NCBI RefSeq assembly: GCF_001425685.1
Contig: NZ_LMCY01000008.1
Location: forward strand, 302,854-366,853
Length of the DNA stretch: 64,000 nucleotides
DNA from: Massilia sp. Root335
GTDB taxonomy: Bacteria; Pseudomonadota; Gammaproteobacteria; Burkholderiales; Burkholderiaceae_D
Direction of reading: 5' to 3'
Made by a program: the position numbers and the translations under genes. Shown here in pieces: positions 49,613 through 58,421 of this stretch (the stretch's first letter is position 1; each line of letters begins with the position of its first letter). The notes beneath the pieces are model-generated. The model made no database searches, was not told where the DNA came from, and saw nothing but the letters and a program-made list of their open reading frames with translations.

Positions 49613-49886
49613 CGCCACGAGGCTTCGGCTTTCCCGCAGTTGAACCTCTGATATTTCTGATTCTTTTGTTGACCCGACCGCTATACACTTGTTCATCGTC
49701 AACTCATATAGAAACGTCGATAAACCTGCTGCGCGTTGCACTGTTGTCCTGCGATGCTCGCTGTACTTGCGTACAGCTCCGCTTCTCGGACACCATTGCG
49801 GCCGCTCGCGACGGTTTCTCGAGGTTCCTAATTGACGAGCTGCCGGCCAAAGTCGATCGGCGGAACCAAGCAGAAAGGGATGCAAA
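49613..49886. other. Intergenic region before the SPFH gene, with a strong hairpin
   Basis: No gene supported. A perfect stem-loop GCTGTAC-TTGC-GTACAGC sits at 49760-49777 without a following T run, so it is not a standard terminator. The surrounding GC pattern gives a chance open frame (49666-49890) that lacks protein-like features. Confidence 0.45.
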
Positions 49887-50699
49887 ATGAATCGAGTATC
49901 ACTGAACGCGGGCGCAAAAATCATCGTCCTGGTGGTCGTCCTGTTCCTGGTGTGGGCGCTGGCGCCGTTCGGGACCGTGCCGGCGGGCTACCGGGGCGTG
50001 ATGACGACGTTCGGCAGCCCGGGCGACCAGGTGCTGAGCGAGGGCATCCACTTCCGCGTGCCGCTGGCGCAAAAGCTCAACCTGGTCAACGTCTCGATCC
50101 AGAAGGGCGAAGGCGACGGCGACGCGGCCTCGCGCGACCTGCAGACGGTGCACACCCGCGTGGCGCTGAACTACCACGTGCGGCCGGATGCCGCCATCAC
50201 GGTGTTCCGCGACCTGGGCAACGAGCCGGGCCAGCGCATCATCATCCCGTCCGTGCAGGAGGCGGTGAAGGCCGTCACCGCGCGCTTCACGGCCGAGGAA
50301 TTGATCGCCAAGCGGACCGACGTGCGCGACCAGATCGTCACCCAGCTGCGCGAGCGGCTGGCGCGCCACGGCATCATGGTGGACGAGTTCTCGATCGTGA
50401 ACTTCAATTTCTCGCGCTCGTTCAACGAAGCGATCGAAGCCAAGACGACGGCCGAGCAGCTCAAGCTCAAGGCGGAACGCGACCTGCAGCGCATCGAGGT
50501 GGAAGCGAAGCAGCGCGTGGCGCAGGCCAAGGCCGAGGCGGAATCGCTGGCCGTGCAGCGCCAGCAGGTGACGCCGGAACTGATCCGCCTGCGCGAGATG
50601 GAAAACCAGCGCATGGCCATCGAGAAGTGGGACGGCAAGCTGCCGAATGTGGCGGGCGGTGCGATCCCGTTCATCAATGTGACGAACGAGGCGAAGTAA
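49887..50699 (+). CDS. SPFH/prohibitin-family membrane protein
   Basis: 270 residues. One N-terminal TM helix (12-30, IIVLVVVLFLVWALAPF), then the SPFH domain (VPAGYRGVMTTFGSPGDQVLSEGIHFRVPL, TVHTRVALNYHVRPDA, VQEAVKAVTARFTAEELI) and a long coiled coil (EAKTTAEQLKLKAERDLQRI). Prohibitin/HflC-type proteins scaffold membrane microdomains and modulate FtsH. It has no hflK partner next to it, which suits the stand-alone prohibitin group. Confidence 0.9.
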   Translation: MNRVSLNAGAKIIVLVVVLFLVWALAPFGTVPAGYRGVMTTFGSPGDQVLSEGIHFRVPLAQKLNLVNVSIQKGEGDGDAASRDLQTVHTRVALNYHVRPDAAITVFRDLGNEPGQRIIIPSVQEAVKAVTARFTAEELIAKRTDVRDQIVTQLRERLARHGIMVDEFSIVNFNFSRSFNEAIEAKTTAEQLKLKAERDLQRIEVEAKQRVAQAKAEAESLAVQRQQVTPELIRLREMENQRMAIEKWDGKLPNVAGGAIPFINVTNEAK

Positions 50700-50878
50700 G
50701 CACTGCAATTGTAAAACTGTGAAACAAAAATAGCGTCGACGTATGGCTGGCAACACGCAGCCATCGTCGCGTTATGTCTTGTAATAATCATTGACACATC
50801 GGCATGCATATTCGACCTGAAGGTCGGTTGTCTGCATACCCGTAACAGATCCTTACCAATCCGGGATTTTTGCTTTCT

Positions 50879-50899
50879 GAACACATTGCTATCGTGGCG
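50879..50899 (+). promoter_or_regulatory. Second copy of the OMP upstream element
   Basis: GAACACATTGCTATCGTGG and following bases match the element at 46180-46202. It lies about 52 bp before the OMP start at 50951, slightly farther than the first copy. Confidence 0.5.
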
Positions 50900-50950
50900 A
50901 CCGTCGCGATTCATTCCGAATCGTGCGCCAGACCACAACAGGAGATAGCA

Positions 50951-51529
50951 ATGAAAGCATTCACCTTCGTCCTCGCCGCCGCCGCGCTCGCCGCAGGCAC
51001 CGCCGCTCACGCGCAGCAATCGTCGACCCCGTCCGATACGGTGTCTTATCGTCCCTACGTCGGCATCGGCGTGGTGAGCGCCCGCAACGTCACCACCGAC
51101 AGCCGCCACACGGACGCCAAGATTTTCGGCGGCGTCGACTTGTCGAACAACGTCGGTGTCGAGGCGGGTTATGTGAACTTCTCGAGCCAGGATGTTCATT
51201 TCTCGGAGGCGATGACCAACACGCCTGGCGGCACCACATTGGCGACCAAGGGCTACAGCGCGTATATCGCCGCCAAGTACACGGTGCCCATCAACGACCG
51301 GTTCTCGGCCTACGGCAAGCTGGGCGTGGCGCACAACCAACGCAAGCTGAGCGGAAGCTTTGGCCTGTCGGACACGGATACCAACGATAACGTGTATGCC
51401 GGTCTCGGCGTGCAGTACAAGCTGAACGAGCGCATGTCCGTCGTCGGCGAATACGAGAACTACGGCAAGCAGCAAGCCTTCGGCGCGCGTCCCGGCGTGT
51501 GGTCGGCGGGGCTGAAGTTCGGGTTCTGA
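50951..51529 (+). CDS. Outer-membrane beta-barrel protein, paralogue of 46243-46896
   Basis: 192 residues; AGGAGA before ATG 50951. Signal peptide about 1-22 (AHA/QQSS). Barrel strands: YRPYVGIGVVSARNVT, NNVGVEAGYVNFSSQ, GYSAYIAAKYTVPINDRFSAYGKLG, GLGVQYKLNERMSVVGEYENYG, ending LKFGF. Similar to small OmpA-like/OmpW-size barrels. Role unknown. A minus-strand terminator for the receptor gene follows directly. Confidence 0.86.
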   Translation: MKAFTFVLAAAALAAGTAAHAQQSSTPSDTVSYRPYVGIGVVSARNVTTDSRHTDAKIFGGVDLSNNVGVEAGYVNFSSQDVHFSEAMTNTPGGTTLATKGYSAYIAAKYTVPINDRFSAYGKLGVAHNQRKLSGSFGLSDTDTNDNVYAGLGVQYKLNERMSVVGEYENYGKQQAFGARPGVWSAGLKFGF

Positions 51530-51532
51530 ACG

Positions 51533-51558
51533 AAAAAAGGCGGGACCGAAGTCCCGCC
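51533..51558 (-). terminator. Intrinsic terminator of the TonB receptor gene
   Basis: On the minus strand: stem GGCGGGAC, loop TTCG, stem GTCCCGCC, then TTTTTT (A run 51533-51538 on the plus strand). It lies 37 bp beyond the receptor stop codon at 51595. Confidence 0.85.
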
Positions 51559-51594
51559 AAGAGGGTACAGCAGAAGAAGCGGTAAATCAGGCCA

Positions 51595-54075
51595 TCAGAA
51601 GCGGTAGGTGAACGACGCTTCCCACGTGCGGCCGAAGATCGGACGGGCGTTGATCGGGCCGACGCTGCTGCCGACGAGGCGCGAATTGCCTTCGGTCAGG
51701 CCGAGCGCGTTGTTGACGTTGGTGCCGGTGACGCGGAATTCCAGCTTGTCCGACAGCTCGGCCAGGATGCCCAGGTCCAGCGTGTTATACGACGGCAGGT
51801 ACTGGGTGTTCTGCTGGTCGGCCCAGCGCGCGCCCACGTGCGCGTAGGTGCCGTACAGGCGCAGCGCGTAATCGCCCAGCGGGATGCGGTAGCTCGGCGA
51901 GAAGCGGTACTGGAACTTCGGCTGGCGCTGCACCTGGTTGCCCGCAATGGTCGGGTTGTCCTTGTACGTCGAATCCTGCCAGTCGCCCGTCAGCTGCAGT
52001 TGCAGGCCCGTGATCGGGCGCACGGCCAGTTCGAATTCCACGCCCTTGCCGTGCGAGCCGCTCACCGAGTACAGCACGCCGGTCGTGGTGATCTGCTGGA
52101 ACGAGATGCCCGTGAAGTCCGTGAAGAAGGCGTTGACGTAGGCGCTGTACAGCGGCGTCGCGGTCTTGTAGCCGATCTCGTACTGCGTGACTTTCGGCGT
52201 CGGGACGCGGTTGCGGTCGTTCACGACGTCCTGGCTGCCGGCATTGCGCAGGTCGTCGAAATAGATGAACGTGTGGCCCTGGTTGGCGCGCACGAACACG
52301 CTGGAATCCTTCGTCAGCTTGTACAGGCCGCCGGCCGTGAACGAGTTCGCGGAGTCGTCGCGCGACAGGCCCGTGAAGCTGCCGCTCGGCTGCGACGTGC
52401 CGTTGTTGTACACGGTCAGCGGATTGTTGTCCGTGTCGCCCGACGTCAGGTTCGAGATCGAGCCCGAGATGTGCTGCTTCTCGTGGCGCATGCCGGCGTC
52501 GACCTTGATGCGGTCGTTGATGCGCCATTCGTCGGCCAGGAACACGGCCGTGTTGTTGCCGTCGTACGAGGCGATCGGCGCGTAGAACACGTTGCCGTCG
52601 GTGCCGTTGTGCGACACGACGGTGCCGTTGTTCAGCGCGACGTCGATGAGGCGTGCGTTCGGCGTCGCCGTCATCAGGTGGCTGTTGCCGAGGTACCAGA
52701 CGTCGTGCGACGAGTAGTTCGCGACGTAGGCGCCGGCCGTGACGGTGTTGTCGCGGCCGATGTCGCGGCTGACGCGGAATTCGTCCGTGAACGAGCGCAG
52801 CTTTTTCTCGACGGCCCACAGGCCCGCCTGCACGACCTGCTGGTTCGCGGCGACGGTGCCGCCGCCGTTCGTGTACGTGATGGCGCCGCCGGTGGCGGGC
52901 GCGCCGGCCGCGGCCAGCACGGCGGAATTGCCGTTGGCGGAGGCGATGGCCTGGCTCACGTAATCGGCCGCGCTCAGCGGGTTGTTACCCGTGAACATGG
53001 CGATGGTGTCGAGGTCGCCCTTGAAATAATTGAACTTGTTCGACACGTCCCAGCCGTTCAGCTTTTGCTGGAAATCGGCGCCGACCAGGTTCGAGGACAG
53101 GCCGCGGCCATCGCCCAGGTCGTAGTTCAGCGTCTTGCCTGGGCCGGCCTCGACCGTGAAGTTGCGCATCTCGTTGCTCATCAGGGTGCCGCGCAGCGGA
53201 TCGAAGCCCGGGAACGACGAGATCGTGTGGCCGTTGTTCGACGAGATCAGCGGCACGCCCGTGTAGAACGCGTTCTTGTCGGACGTGGAGCGGGCATAGA
53301 CCGTCAGCTCGCCCTGGTCCAGCTTGCGGGTGAGCGAGGCGGACAGCTGGCCGCCGTCGTCGGCCGGGAAGCCCGAGTCGCGCACGCCGTTCGTCGTGCG
53401 GTAGAAGCCGCCGATCATGCCGTACCAGCCTTCGGCGATCTTGCCGCTGTAGACGCCGTCGAAGCGGCGCAGGCTGCCGGTGCCGGTCGTGAAGCGCAGG
53501 CTGCCTTCCGGATCGTCGCCACCTTTCTTCATGATGAAGTTCATCGTCGCGCCCGGCTGGCCGCTCGAATAGATCGTGCTCGGACCGCCGCGCAGCACTT
53601 CGACGCGCTCGATCGTGTCATCCAGGCGGAAGGCGGACGAGCCTTCGAAGAACGACAGCACGGGCACCGGGAAGATCGGGTTGCCGTTCATCTGCACGGA
53701 AACGAACGGCGAGTCGCTGCCCGACGGGAAGCCGCGCACTTCGATGTTGGCACCGGACTGGCCACCCGTCGCTTCGGCATACACGCCCGGCACGATCTTG
53801 AGGACGTCGGCCGTGCTGGACGGCGCGGCCTGCTTCAGCTGTTCCTCGGTCGCGGTGGTGATCGAGAAGCTCGTGTCGATCTTGCGCGTGCCCGAGGCCG
53901 ATGCCGTACCGGTCACGACGACTTGCTGGATTTCTTGCTGGACGTTGTCCTTCTGGGGCTGGGGAGAAGCCTGCTGGGCGCTCGCCTGGGACTGGGTGAC
54001 GAGTGCGAGGACGGCGAGGGCAACTGCCGACAGTTGCGGGAACTGCATGGTGTTTTTCAGCATGGGGCTGTTCAT
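51595..54075 (-). CDS. TonB-dependent receptor of the phosphorylase locus
   Basis: 826 residues from ATG 54075. Signal peptide about 1-33 (ASA/QQASP), TonB-box-like VVVTG, plug with DVLKIVPGVYAEATGG, NIEVRGFP and VEVLRGGPSTIYSSGQPG, then a 22-strand-type barrel with closing FTYRF. The plug style resembles siderophore-receptor-like members, but the gene is divergent from a LacI regulator and next to GH65, beta-phosphoglucomutase and an MFS carrier, so a disaccharide is the likelier cargo (inference). Its promoter carries two LacI-type operators. A strong terminator follows. Confidence 0.92.
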   Translation of the reverse strand: MNSPMLKNTMQFPQLSAVALAVLALVTQSQASAQQASPQPQKDNVQQEIQQVVVTGTASASGTRKIDTSFSITTATEEQLKQAAPSSTADVLKIVPGVYAEATGGQSGANIEVRGFPSGSDSPFVSVQMNGNPIFPVPVLSFFEGSSAFRLDDTIERVEVLRGGPSTIYSSGQPGATMNFIMKKGGDDPEGSLRFTTGTGSLRRFDGVYSGKIAEGWYGMIGGFYRTTNGVRDSGFPADDGGQLSASLTRKLDQGELTVYARSTSDKNAFYTGVPLISSNNGHTISSFPGFDPLRGTLMSNEMRNFTVEAGPGKTLNYDLGDGRGLSSNLVGADFQQKLNGWDVSNKFNYFKGDLDTIAMFTGNNPLSAADYVSQAIASANGNSAVLAAAGAPATGGAITYTNGGGTVAANQQVVQAGLWAVEKKLRSFTDEFRVSRDIGRDNTVTAGAYVANYSSHDVWYLGNSHLMTATPNARLIDVALNNGTVVSHNGTDGNVFYAPIASYDGNNTAVFLADEWRINDRIKVDAGMRHEKQHISGSISNLTSGDTDNNPLTVYNNGTSQPSGSFTGLSRDDSANSFTAGGLYKLTKDSSVFVRANQGHTFIYFDDLRNAGSQDVVNDRNRVPTPKVTQYEIGYKTATPLYSAYVNAFFTDFTGISFQQITTTGVLYSVSGSHGKGVEFELAVRPITGLQLQLTGDWQDSTYKDNPTIAGNQVQRQPKFQYRFSPSYRIPLGDYALRLYGTYAHVGARWADQQNTQYLPSYNTLDLGILAELSDKLEFRVTGTNVNNALGLTEGNSRLVGSSVGPINARPIFGRTWEASFTYRF

Positions 54076-54165
54076 ATTATGCTCTCTTGTGATTGGGAAC
54101 CGGCTGCGGGGCGTCTCCTCCCCGGATTTCCCGTCGATTGATGGTCCGACAAGGAAAGTGCGGTC

Positions 54166-54214
54166 ATTGAAACATCGGATGACATCGATGTCAATCAAAA
54201 TGCTATCGATGTCA
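54166..54214 (-). promoter_or_regulatory. Receptor promoter with two LacI-type operators
   Basis: Minus-strand promoter TTGACA (54194-54189), 17-bp spacer, TTCAAT (54171-54166). A perfect 14-bp palindrome TGACATCGATGTCA (54180-54193) covers the -35, and a second site TGCTATCGATGTCA lies at 54201-54214. Their centres are 21 bp apart, two helical turns. They sit between the receptor and the divergent lacI gene and match sites at 55382, 55400 and 62781. Confidence 0.75.
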
Positions 54215-54304
54215 TTTTTTGTCGACAACGCAAAAAAATCTGTCATAATCCGTTCCGCTCAAGTAATCTGATACCGCTACCTCAGCCTTACCCTCACGAA
54301 CACC

Positions 54305-55312
54305 ATGGCGCAAGCGAAAAAAAATCCAGTCGGCGACTCCGCAGTGACGATGGAAGACCTGGCGAAGATCGCCGGCGTCTCCACGATCACGGTGTCGCGC
54401 GCGCTGCGCGACAGTCCGCTCGTGACGGAAAACACGCGCGAAAAGATCCGCAAGATCGCGGCCGAGCAGGGCTACCGCTTCAACATCAGCGCGCGCAACC
54501 TGCGCATGCGCCGCTCGTATTCCGTCGCCGTCGTCGTCGAGATGACGCCCGTGAAAGGGCGGCCGATGTCGGACCCGTATCCGCTCGAACTCCTGGGCGG
54601 CATCACGCAGGAATTGACGACGGCCGGCTACAGCGTGGTGCTCACGTCCAAGCAGCTGCTCGACACGGCGCCGGTGCAGGGCGCCGACGGCCTGATCCTG
54701 CTGGGCCAGGGCTCGCACGGCGAGGCCGTCAAGGCGCTGCAACAGACCACGTTGCCGCTCGTCGTGTGGGGCGCGCCGGAAGACGGCGCCACGTACACGG
54801 TGGTCGGTTCCGACAACCGCAAGGGCGGCGCCAGCGTCGCCGAGCGCTTCCTGGAGCAGGGCCGGCGCAAGCTGATCTTCGTCGGCGACGTCGACCACGC
54901 CGAGGTGCAGGAACGCTGCGCCGGCTTCATCGACGCGCTGTCGAACCGCGCCACCGTGCACATCCTGCGCCCGAAGGCGTTCACGTTCGAGGCGGGTTTC
55001 GACTGCGTGACGTCGCTGCTGAAAAAGAAGAGCGGCCACAGCATCGACGGCCTGTTCGCCGCCAGCGACCTGCTGGCGATGGGCGCCATCCGCGCGCTGA
55101 CGGAAGCGGGCCTGCGCGTGCCCGACGATATTTCCGTGATCGGCTACGACGACACGCCGGGCGCCGCCAGCTTCGTGCCACCGCTCACGAGCGTCCACCA
55201 ATACCTGCGCGACGGCGGCGTGCTGCTCGCGAAAAAAATGCTGGCCATGATCGAAGGCGAGCGCGTGCAGTCCGAAACGCTGCCGACCACGCTGATCGTA
55301 CGCCACACCTGA
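54305..55312 (+). CDS. LacI-family regulator of the disaccharide-phosphorylase locus
   Basis: 335 residues. HTH at about residues 15-35 (VTMEDLAKIAGVSTITVSRAL), hinge (FNISARNLRMRRSY), then a periplasmic-binding-like domain (SVAVVVEMTPVKG, LFAASDLLAMGAIRAL, DISVIGYDDTPGAA). It probably binds TG-N2-ATCGAT-N2-CA sites at the receptor, in the start of the GH65 gene and upstream of the receptor at 62953. Inducer likely the disaccharide or its phosphorylated product (inference). Confidence 0.93.
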   Translation: MAQAKKNPVGDSAVTMEDLAKIAGVSTITVSRALRDSPLVTENTREKIRKIAAEQGYRFNISARNLRMRRSYSVAVVVEMTPVKGRPMSDPYPLELLGGITQELTTAGYSVVLTSKQLLDTAPVQGADGLILLGQGSHGEAVKALQQTTLPLVVWGAPEDGATYTVVGSDNRKGGASVAERFLEQGRRKLIFVGDVDHAEVQERCAGFIDALSNRATVHILRPKAFTFEAGFDCVTSLLKKKSGHSIDGLFAASDLLAMGAIRALTEAGLRVPDDISVIGYDDTPGAASFVPPLTSVHQYLRDGGVLLAKKMLAMIEGERVQSETLPTTLIVRHT

Positions 55313-55376
55313 TCTCCCCCGCACACCGACAAGCTTGAAGAACGCGCCCCGCGCACGAGACGAGGAAACTGAAGTG

Positions 55377-57719
55377 ATGAATGACATCGATAACACGAAT
55401 GACATCGATAACAATGGCGCCATCGCGGCCGAGCCCTGGCGCATCCGCGAGGCGGCGTTCGATCCGGCGCGCGCGTTCCTGCACGAGACCCTGTTCACGC
55501 TGGGGAACGGCTACATCGGCATGCGCGGCACGCCCGACGAAGGCACGCGCGAGGGCGGGGGCCAGACGCTGGAAGGCACGTACCTGAACGGCTTTTACGA
55601 CACGGAAGCCATCCGCTATCCCGAAAACGCGTATGGCCTGGCCCGCGTGAACGAATTCATGCTCAACGTGCCGAACGCCAAGCGCGTCGCGGCCGTCGTC
55701 GACGGCGAACGCTTTTCGCTCGATGGCGGGCGCGTGCTCGCGTGGGAGCGCACGCTGGACCTCAAAACCGGCCTGCTGGTGCGCACGGTCGAGTGGGAGA
55801 CGGCGACCGGCAAGCGCCTGCGCATCGCCAGCCGCCGGCTCGTGTGCTGCGCGCGCAAGCACGTCGCGGCCATCGAGTATGCCGTCACGCCGCTGAATTT
55901 TTCGGGCCCCGTGCGCATCGATGCCGACATCGATGCCGCCGTGACGAACCTGCAGGCGGGCGACGATCCGCGCGTCGGGTCCGCGCTGACGGGACCGTCG
56001 CTGATCGAGACGCGACGCGACGTCGGCGCGCACGACGTGCTGCTGCTGCAGCGCACGCGCCACAGCGGTTTTGCGCTGGCCACCGCGACGGCATCCGTGC
56101 CGTCGGGCGCGGCGGCGCGCGTCGCGCCGGCCGGACTGGGCCACGTATTCGAGGCCGACGTCGCGCAGGGCGCCACGTTCACACTGCACAAATACGTCGC
56201 CTACGCCAGCTCGCGCGACATGGCGATCGATGCCGTCGGCCCGCACGCGCGCGCCGAACTGGCGCAGGCCCGCGCCGCCGGGTTCGAGGCCCTGGCGCGC
56301 GAGCAGGCCGGCTACCTGGCCCGCTTCTGGACTGACGCCGACGTGTCCATCGCCGGCGACGACGCCCTGCAGCAGGGCGTGCGCTTCAACCAGTTCCACC
56401 TGCTGCAGTCCGTGGGCCGCGACGGCAAGACGAACATCGCGGCCAAGGGCGTGACGGGCGAGGGCTATGAAGGCCACTATTTCTGGGACACGGAAATCTA
56501 TGTGTTCCCGTTCTTCCTGTTCTCCCGCCCCGAGATCGCGCGCGCACTGCTGCAGTACCGCTACAACGGCCTGCCCAAGGCGCGCGAACGGGCGCGCCAG
56601 ATGGCGCACGCCAAGGGCGCGCTGTACCCATGGCGCACGATCGCGGGCGAGGAGTGTTCCGCCTATTTCCCGGCCGGCACCGCGCAATACCACATCAACG
56701 CGGACGTCGCGTACTCGATCCGCCTGTACCTGCTGGCGACCGGCGACTTCGACTTCATGGCGGCGCAGGGCGCCGAGATCGTGCTGGAGACGGCACGCAT
56801 CTGGACCGGCATCGGCGGCTACGACCGCAAGGGCCGCTTCTGCATCAACGAGGTGACGGGGCCGGACGAGTACACGGCCCTCGTCAACAACAACTACTAC
56901 ACGAACGCGATGGCGCGCATGCACATGACGTTCGCGGCGGACGTCGCCGAGCGCCTGCGCGCCGAGCGGCCCGACGACTACGCGCGCGTCGCGCATGCCA
57001 TCGGCTTGTCCGACGACGAGATCCGGGCCTGGCGCGCGGCCAGCGCGGCGATGTTCCTGCCGTACGACGACGACCTCGGCATCCACGAACAGGACGACAG
57101 CTTCCTGTCCAAGAAGCCGTGGGATTTCGCGAACACGCCGCAGGAAAATTATCCGCTGCTGCTCAACTACCACCCGCTCGTCATCTATCGCCACCAGGTG
57201 TGCAAGCAGGCGGACGTCGTGCTGGCGCTGCTGCTGTTGTCGAACCAGTTTTCGGAGGGCGACAAGCGCCGCGACTTCGATTTCTACGAAGGCGTGACGA
57301 CGCACGATTCCTCGCTGTCGTCCTGCATCTTCAGCATCGTCGCCAGCGAGATCGGCTATCGCGACAAGGCCTACGCCTACTTCATGGAGACGGCCCGCCT
57401 CGACCTCGACAACACCCACGCCAACACGCAGTACGGCGTGCACACGGCCGCGATGGCCGGCACCTGGCTGGGCGTCGCCTACGGCTTTGCCGGCATGCGC
57501 CTCGACGACGCCGGCCTGCGCTTCGCGCCGACCCTGCCGGACCAATGGACCGGCTACCGCTTCAACGTGCAGGTGCGCGGCGCGCTGCTGGAAGTGGCGG
57601 TCGACGGCGCCGGCACCGGCTACCGCCTGCTGCGCGGCGAACGCCTGGCGTTCGCCCACGGCGGCACCCCGATCGCACTCGACGCGCAGCGCGCGCACAT
57701 CCGCATGGAGAACAAATAA
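55377..57719 (+). CDS. GH65 disaccharide phosphorylase
   Basis: 780 residues from ATG 55377; no signal peptide, so cytoplasmic. N-terminal beta-sandwich (to about 270), (alpha/alpha)6 barrel (320-700) with YFWDTEIYVFPFF and VTGPDEYTALVNNNYY (E498 in GPDEY is the candidate general acid), phosphate-binding THDSSLSSC, and a C-terminal beta domain. GH65 enzymes split maltose, trehalose, kojibiose or nigerose with phosphate to glucose plus beta-glucose-1-phosphate; the substrate here is not resolved. The first codons encode a direct repeat, NDIDNTNDIDN, which is also two operator-like DNA sites. Its stop overlaps the next start (TAATG). Confidence 0.93.
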   Translation: MNDIDNTNDIDNNGAIAAEPWRIREAAFDPARAFLHETLFTLGNGYIGMRGTPDEGTREGGGQTLEGTYLNGFYDTEAIRYPENAYGLARVNEFMLNVPNAKRVAAVVDGERFSLDGGRVLAWERTLDLKTGLLVRTVEWETATGKRLRIASRRLVCCARKHVAAIEYAVTPLNFSGPVRIDADIDAAVTNLQAGDDPRVGSALTGPSLIETRRDVGAHDVLLLQRTRHSGFALATATASVPSGAAARVAPAGLGHVFEADVAQGATFTLHKYVAYASSRDMAIDAVGPHARAELAQARAAGFEALAREQAGYLARFWTDADVSIAGDDALQQGVRFNQFHLLQSVGRDGKTNIAAKGVTGEGYEGHYFWDTEIYVFPFFLFSRPEIARALLQYRYNGLPKARERARQMAHAKGALYPWRTIAGEECSAYFPAGTAQYHINADVAYSIRLYLLATGDFDFMAAQGAEIVLETARIWTGIGGYDRKGRFCINEVTGPDEYTALVNNNYYTNAMARMHMTFAADVAERLRAERPDDYARVAHAIGLSDDEIRAWRAASAAMFLPYDDDLGIHEQDDSFLSKKPWDFANTPQENYPLLLNYHPLVIYRHQVCKQADVVLALLLLSNQFSEGDKRRDFDFYEGVTTHDSSLSSCIFSIVASEIGYRDKAYAYFMETARLDLDNTHANTQYGVHTAAMAGTWLGVAYGFAGMRLDDAGLRFAPTLPDQWTGYRFNVQVRGALLEVAVDGAGTGYRLLRGERLAFAHGGTPIALDAQRAHIRMENK
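55382..55413 (+). promoter_or_regulatory. Two LacI-type operator-like sites inside the GH65 start
   Basis: TGACATCGATAACA occurs at 55382-55395 and again at 55400-55413, 18 bp apart. Both match the consensus TG-N2-ATCGAT-N2-CA of the receptor operators. They lie in codons 2-13 of the GH65 gene, so a bound repressor would act as a roadblock or overlap the transcription start. Confidence 0.6.
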
Positions 57720-58375
57720 TGAGCACCCGCCCGGTTTCCAGATTCAAGGCCGTGATCTTCGACCTCGACGGCGTCATCACCGACACCGCGCACTACCACT
57801 ACCTCGCGTGGAAGCGCCTGGCGGACAGCGTCGGCGCGCCGTTCGACGAAGCGTTCAACGAGCAGCTGAAAGGCGTCGACCGCATGGGCTCCCTGGCCCT
57901 GATCCTCGCGCGCGCGCCGCGCGCCTACACGCCCGAGGAACAGCGTGCGCTGGCCGATGCCAAGAACGGCCATTACCAGGAACTGATCGCGACGATGACG
58001 CCGGGCGACCTGCTGCCGGGCGCCTTGCGCGCGCTGGAAGACGTGCGCGCGGCGGGCCTGAAGATCGGTCTCGCATCGGTCAGCCGCAACGCGTTCACGG
58101 TGCTGGACCGCCTGGGCATCCGCGACCGTTTCGACGACGTCGTCGATGCCGCGACCGTCGTCAACGGCAAGCCCGATCCAGAGATCTTCCTCACCGCGGC
58201 CGCGCACCTGGGCGTGCCGCCCGCGGACTGCCTCGGCGTGGAAGACGCGGCCGCCGGCGTCGCGTCGATCAAGGATGCGGGCATGGTCGCGGTGGGCGTG
58301 GGCCGTCCGGACGTGCTGTACCGGGCCGACCGCGTGATACCGTCAATGGAAGCGTTCCGGCTCGAAGACTACTGA
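57719..58375 (+). CDS. pgmB: Beta-phosphoglucomutase
   Basis: 218-residue HAD-superfamily enzyme. FDLDGVITDT gives nucleophile D15 and acid/base D17; the cap has AHYHYLAWKRLA and LKGVDRMGSL, both characteristic of beta-PGM, and the core has LASVSRN, NGKPDPEIF and GVEDAAAGVASIKDAGM. It converts beta-glucose-1-phosphate to glucose-6-phosphate, the step needed after GH65 phosphorolysis. Its ATG overlaps the GH65 stop by one base. Confidence 0.94.
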   Translation: MSTRPVSRFKAVIFDLDGVITDTAHYHYLAWKRLADSVGAPFDEAFNEQLKGVDRMGSLALILARAPRAYTPEEQRALADAKNGHYQELIATMTPGDLLPGALRALEDVRAAGLKIGLASVSRNAFTVLDRLGIRDRFDDVVDAATVVNGKPDPEIFLTAAAHLGVPPADCLGVEDAAAGVASIKDAGMVAVGVGRPDVLYRADRVIPSMEAFRLEDY

Positions 58376-58421
58376 CGCGCATCGCAATAACGATAATGAC
58401 AAAAACCAAGCGGAGACAAAC

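Noticed and set aside
49669..49687. TTGACC and TATACA as a promoter before the SPFH gene
   Set aside because: The hexamers are only 7 bp apart, too close for a sigma-70 promoter.
49666..49890. Small plus-strand open frame before the SPFH gene
   Set aside because: No ribosome site, many Cys/Ser/Arg, overlaps the SPFH start and contains the hairpin; not protein-like.
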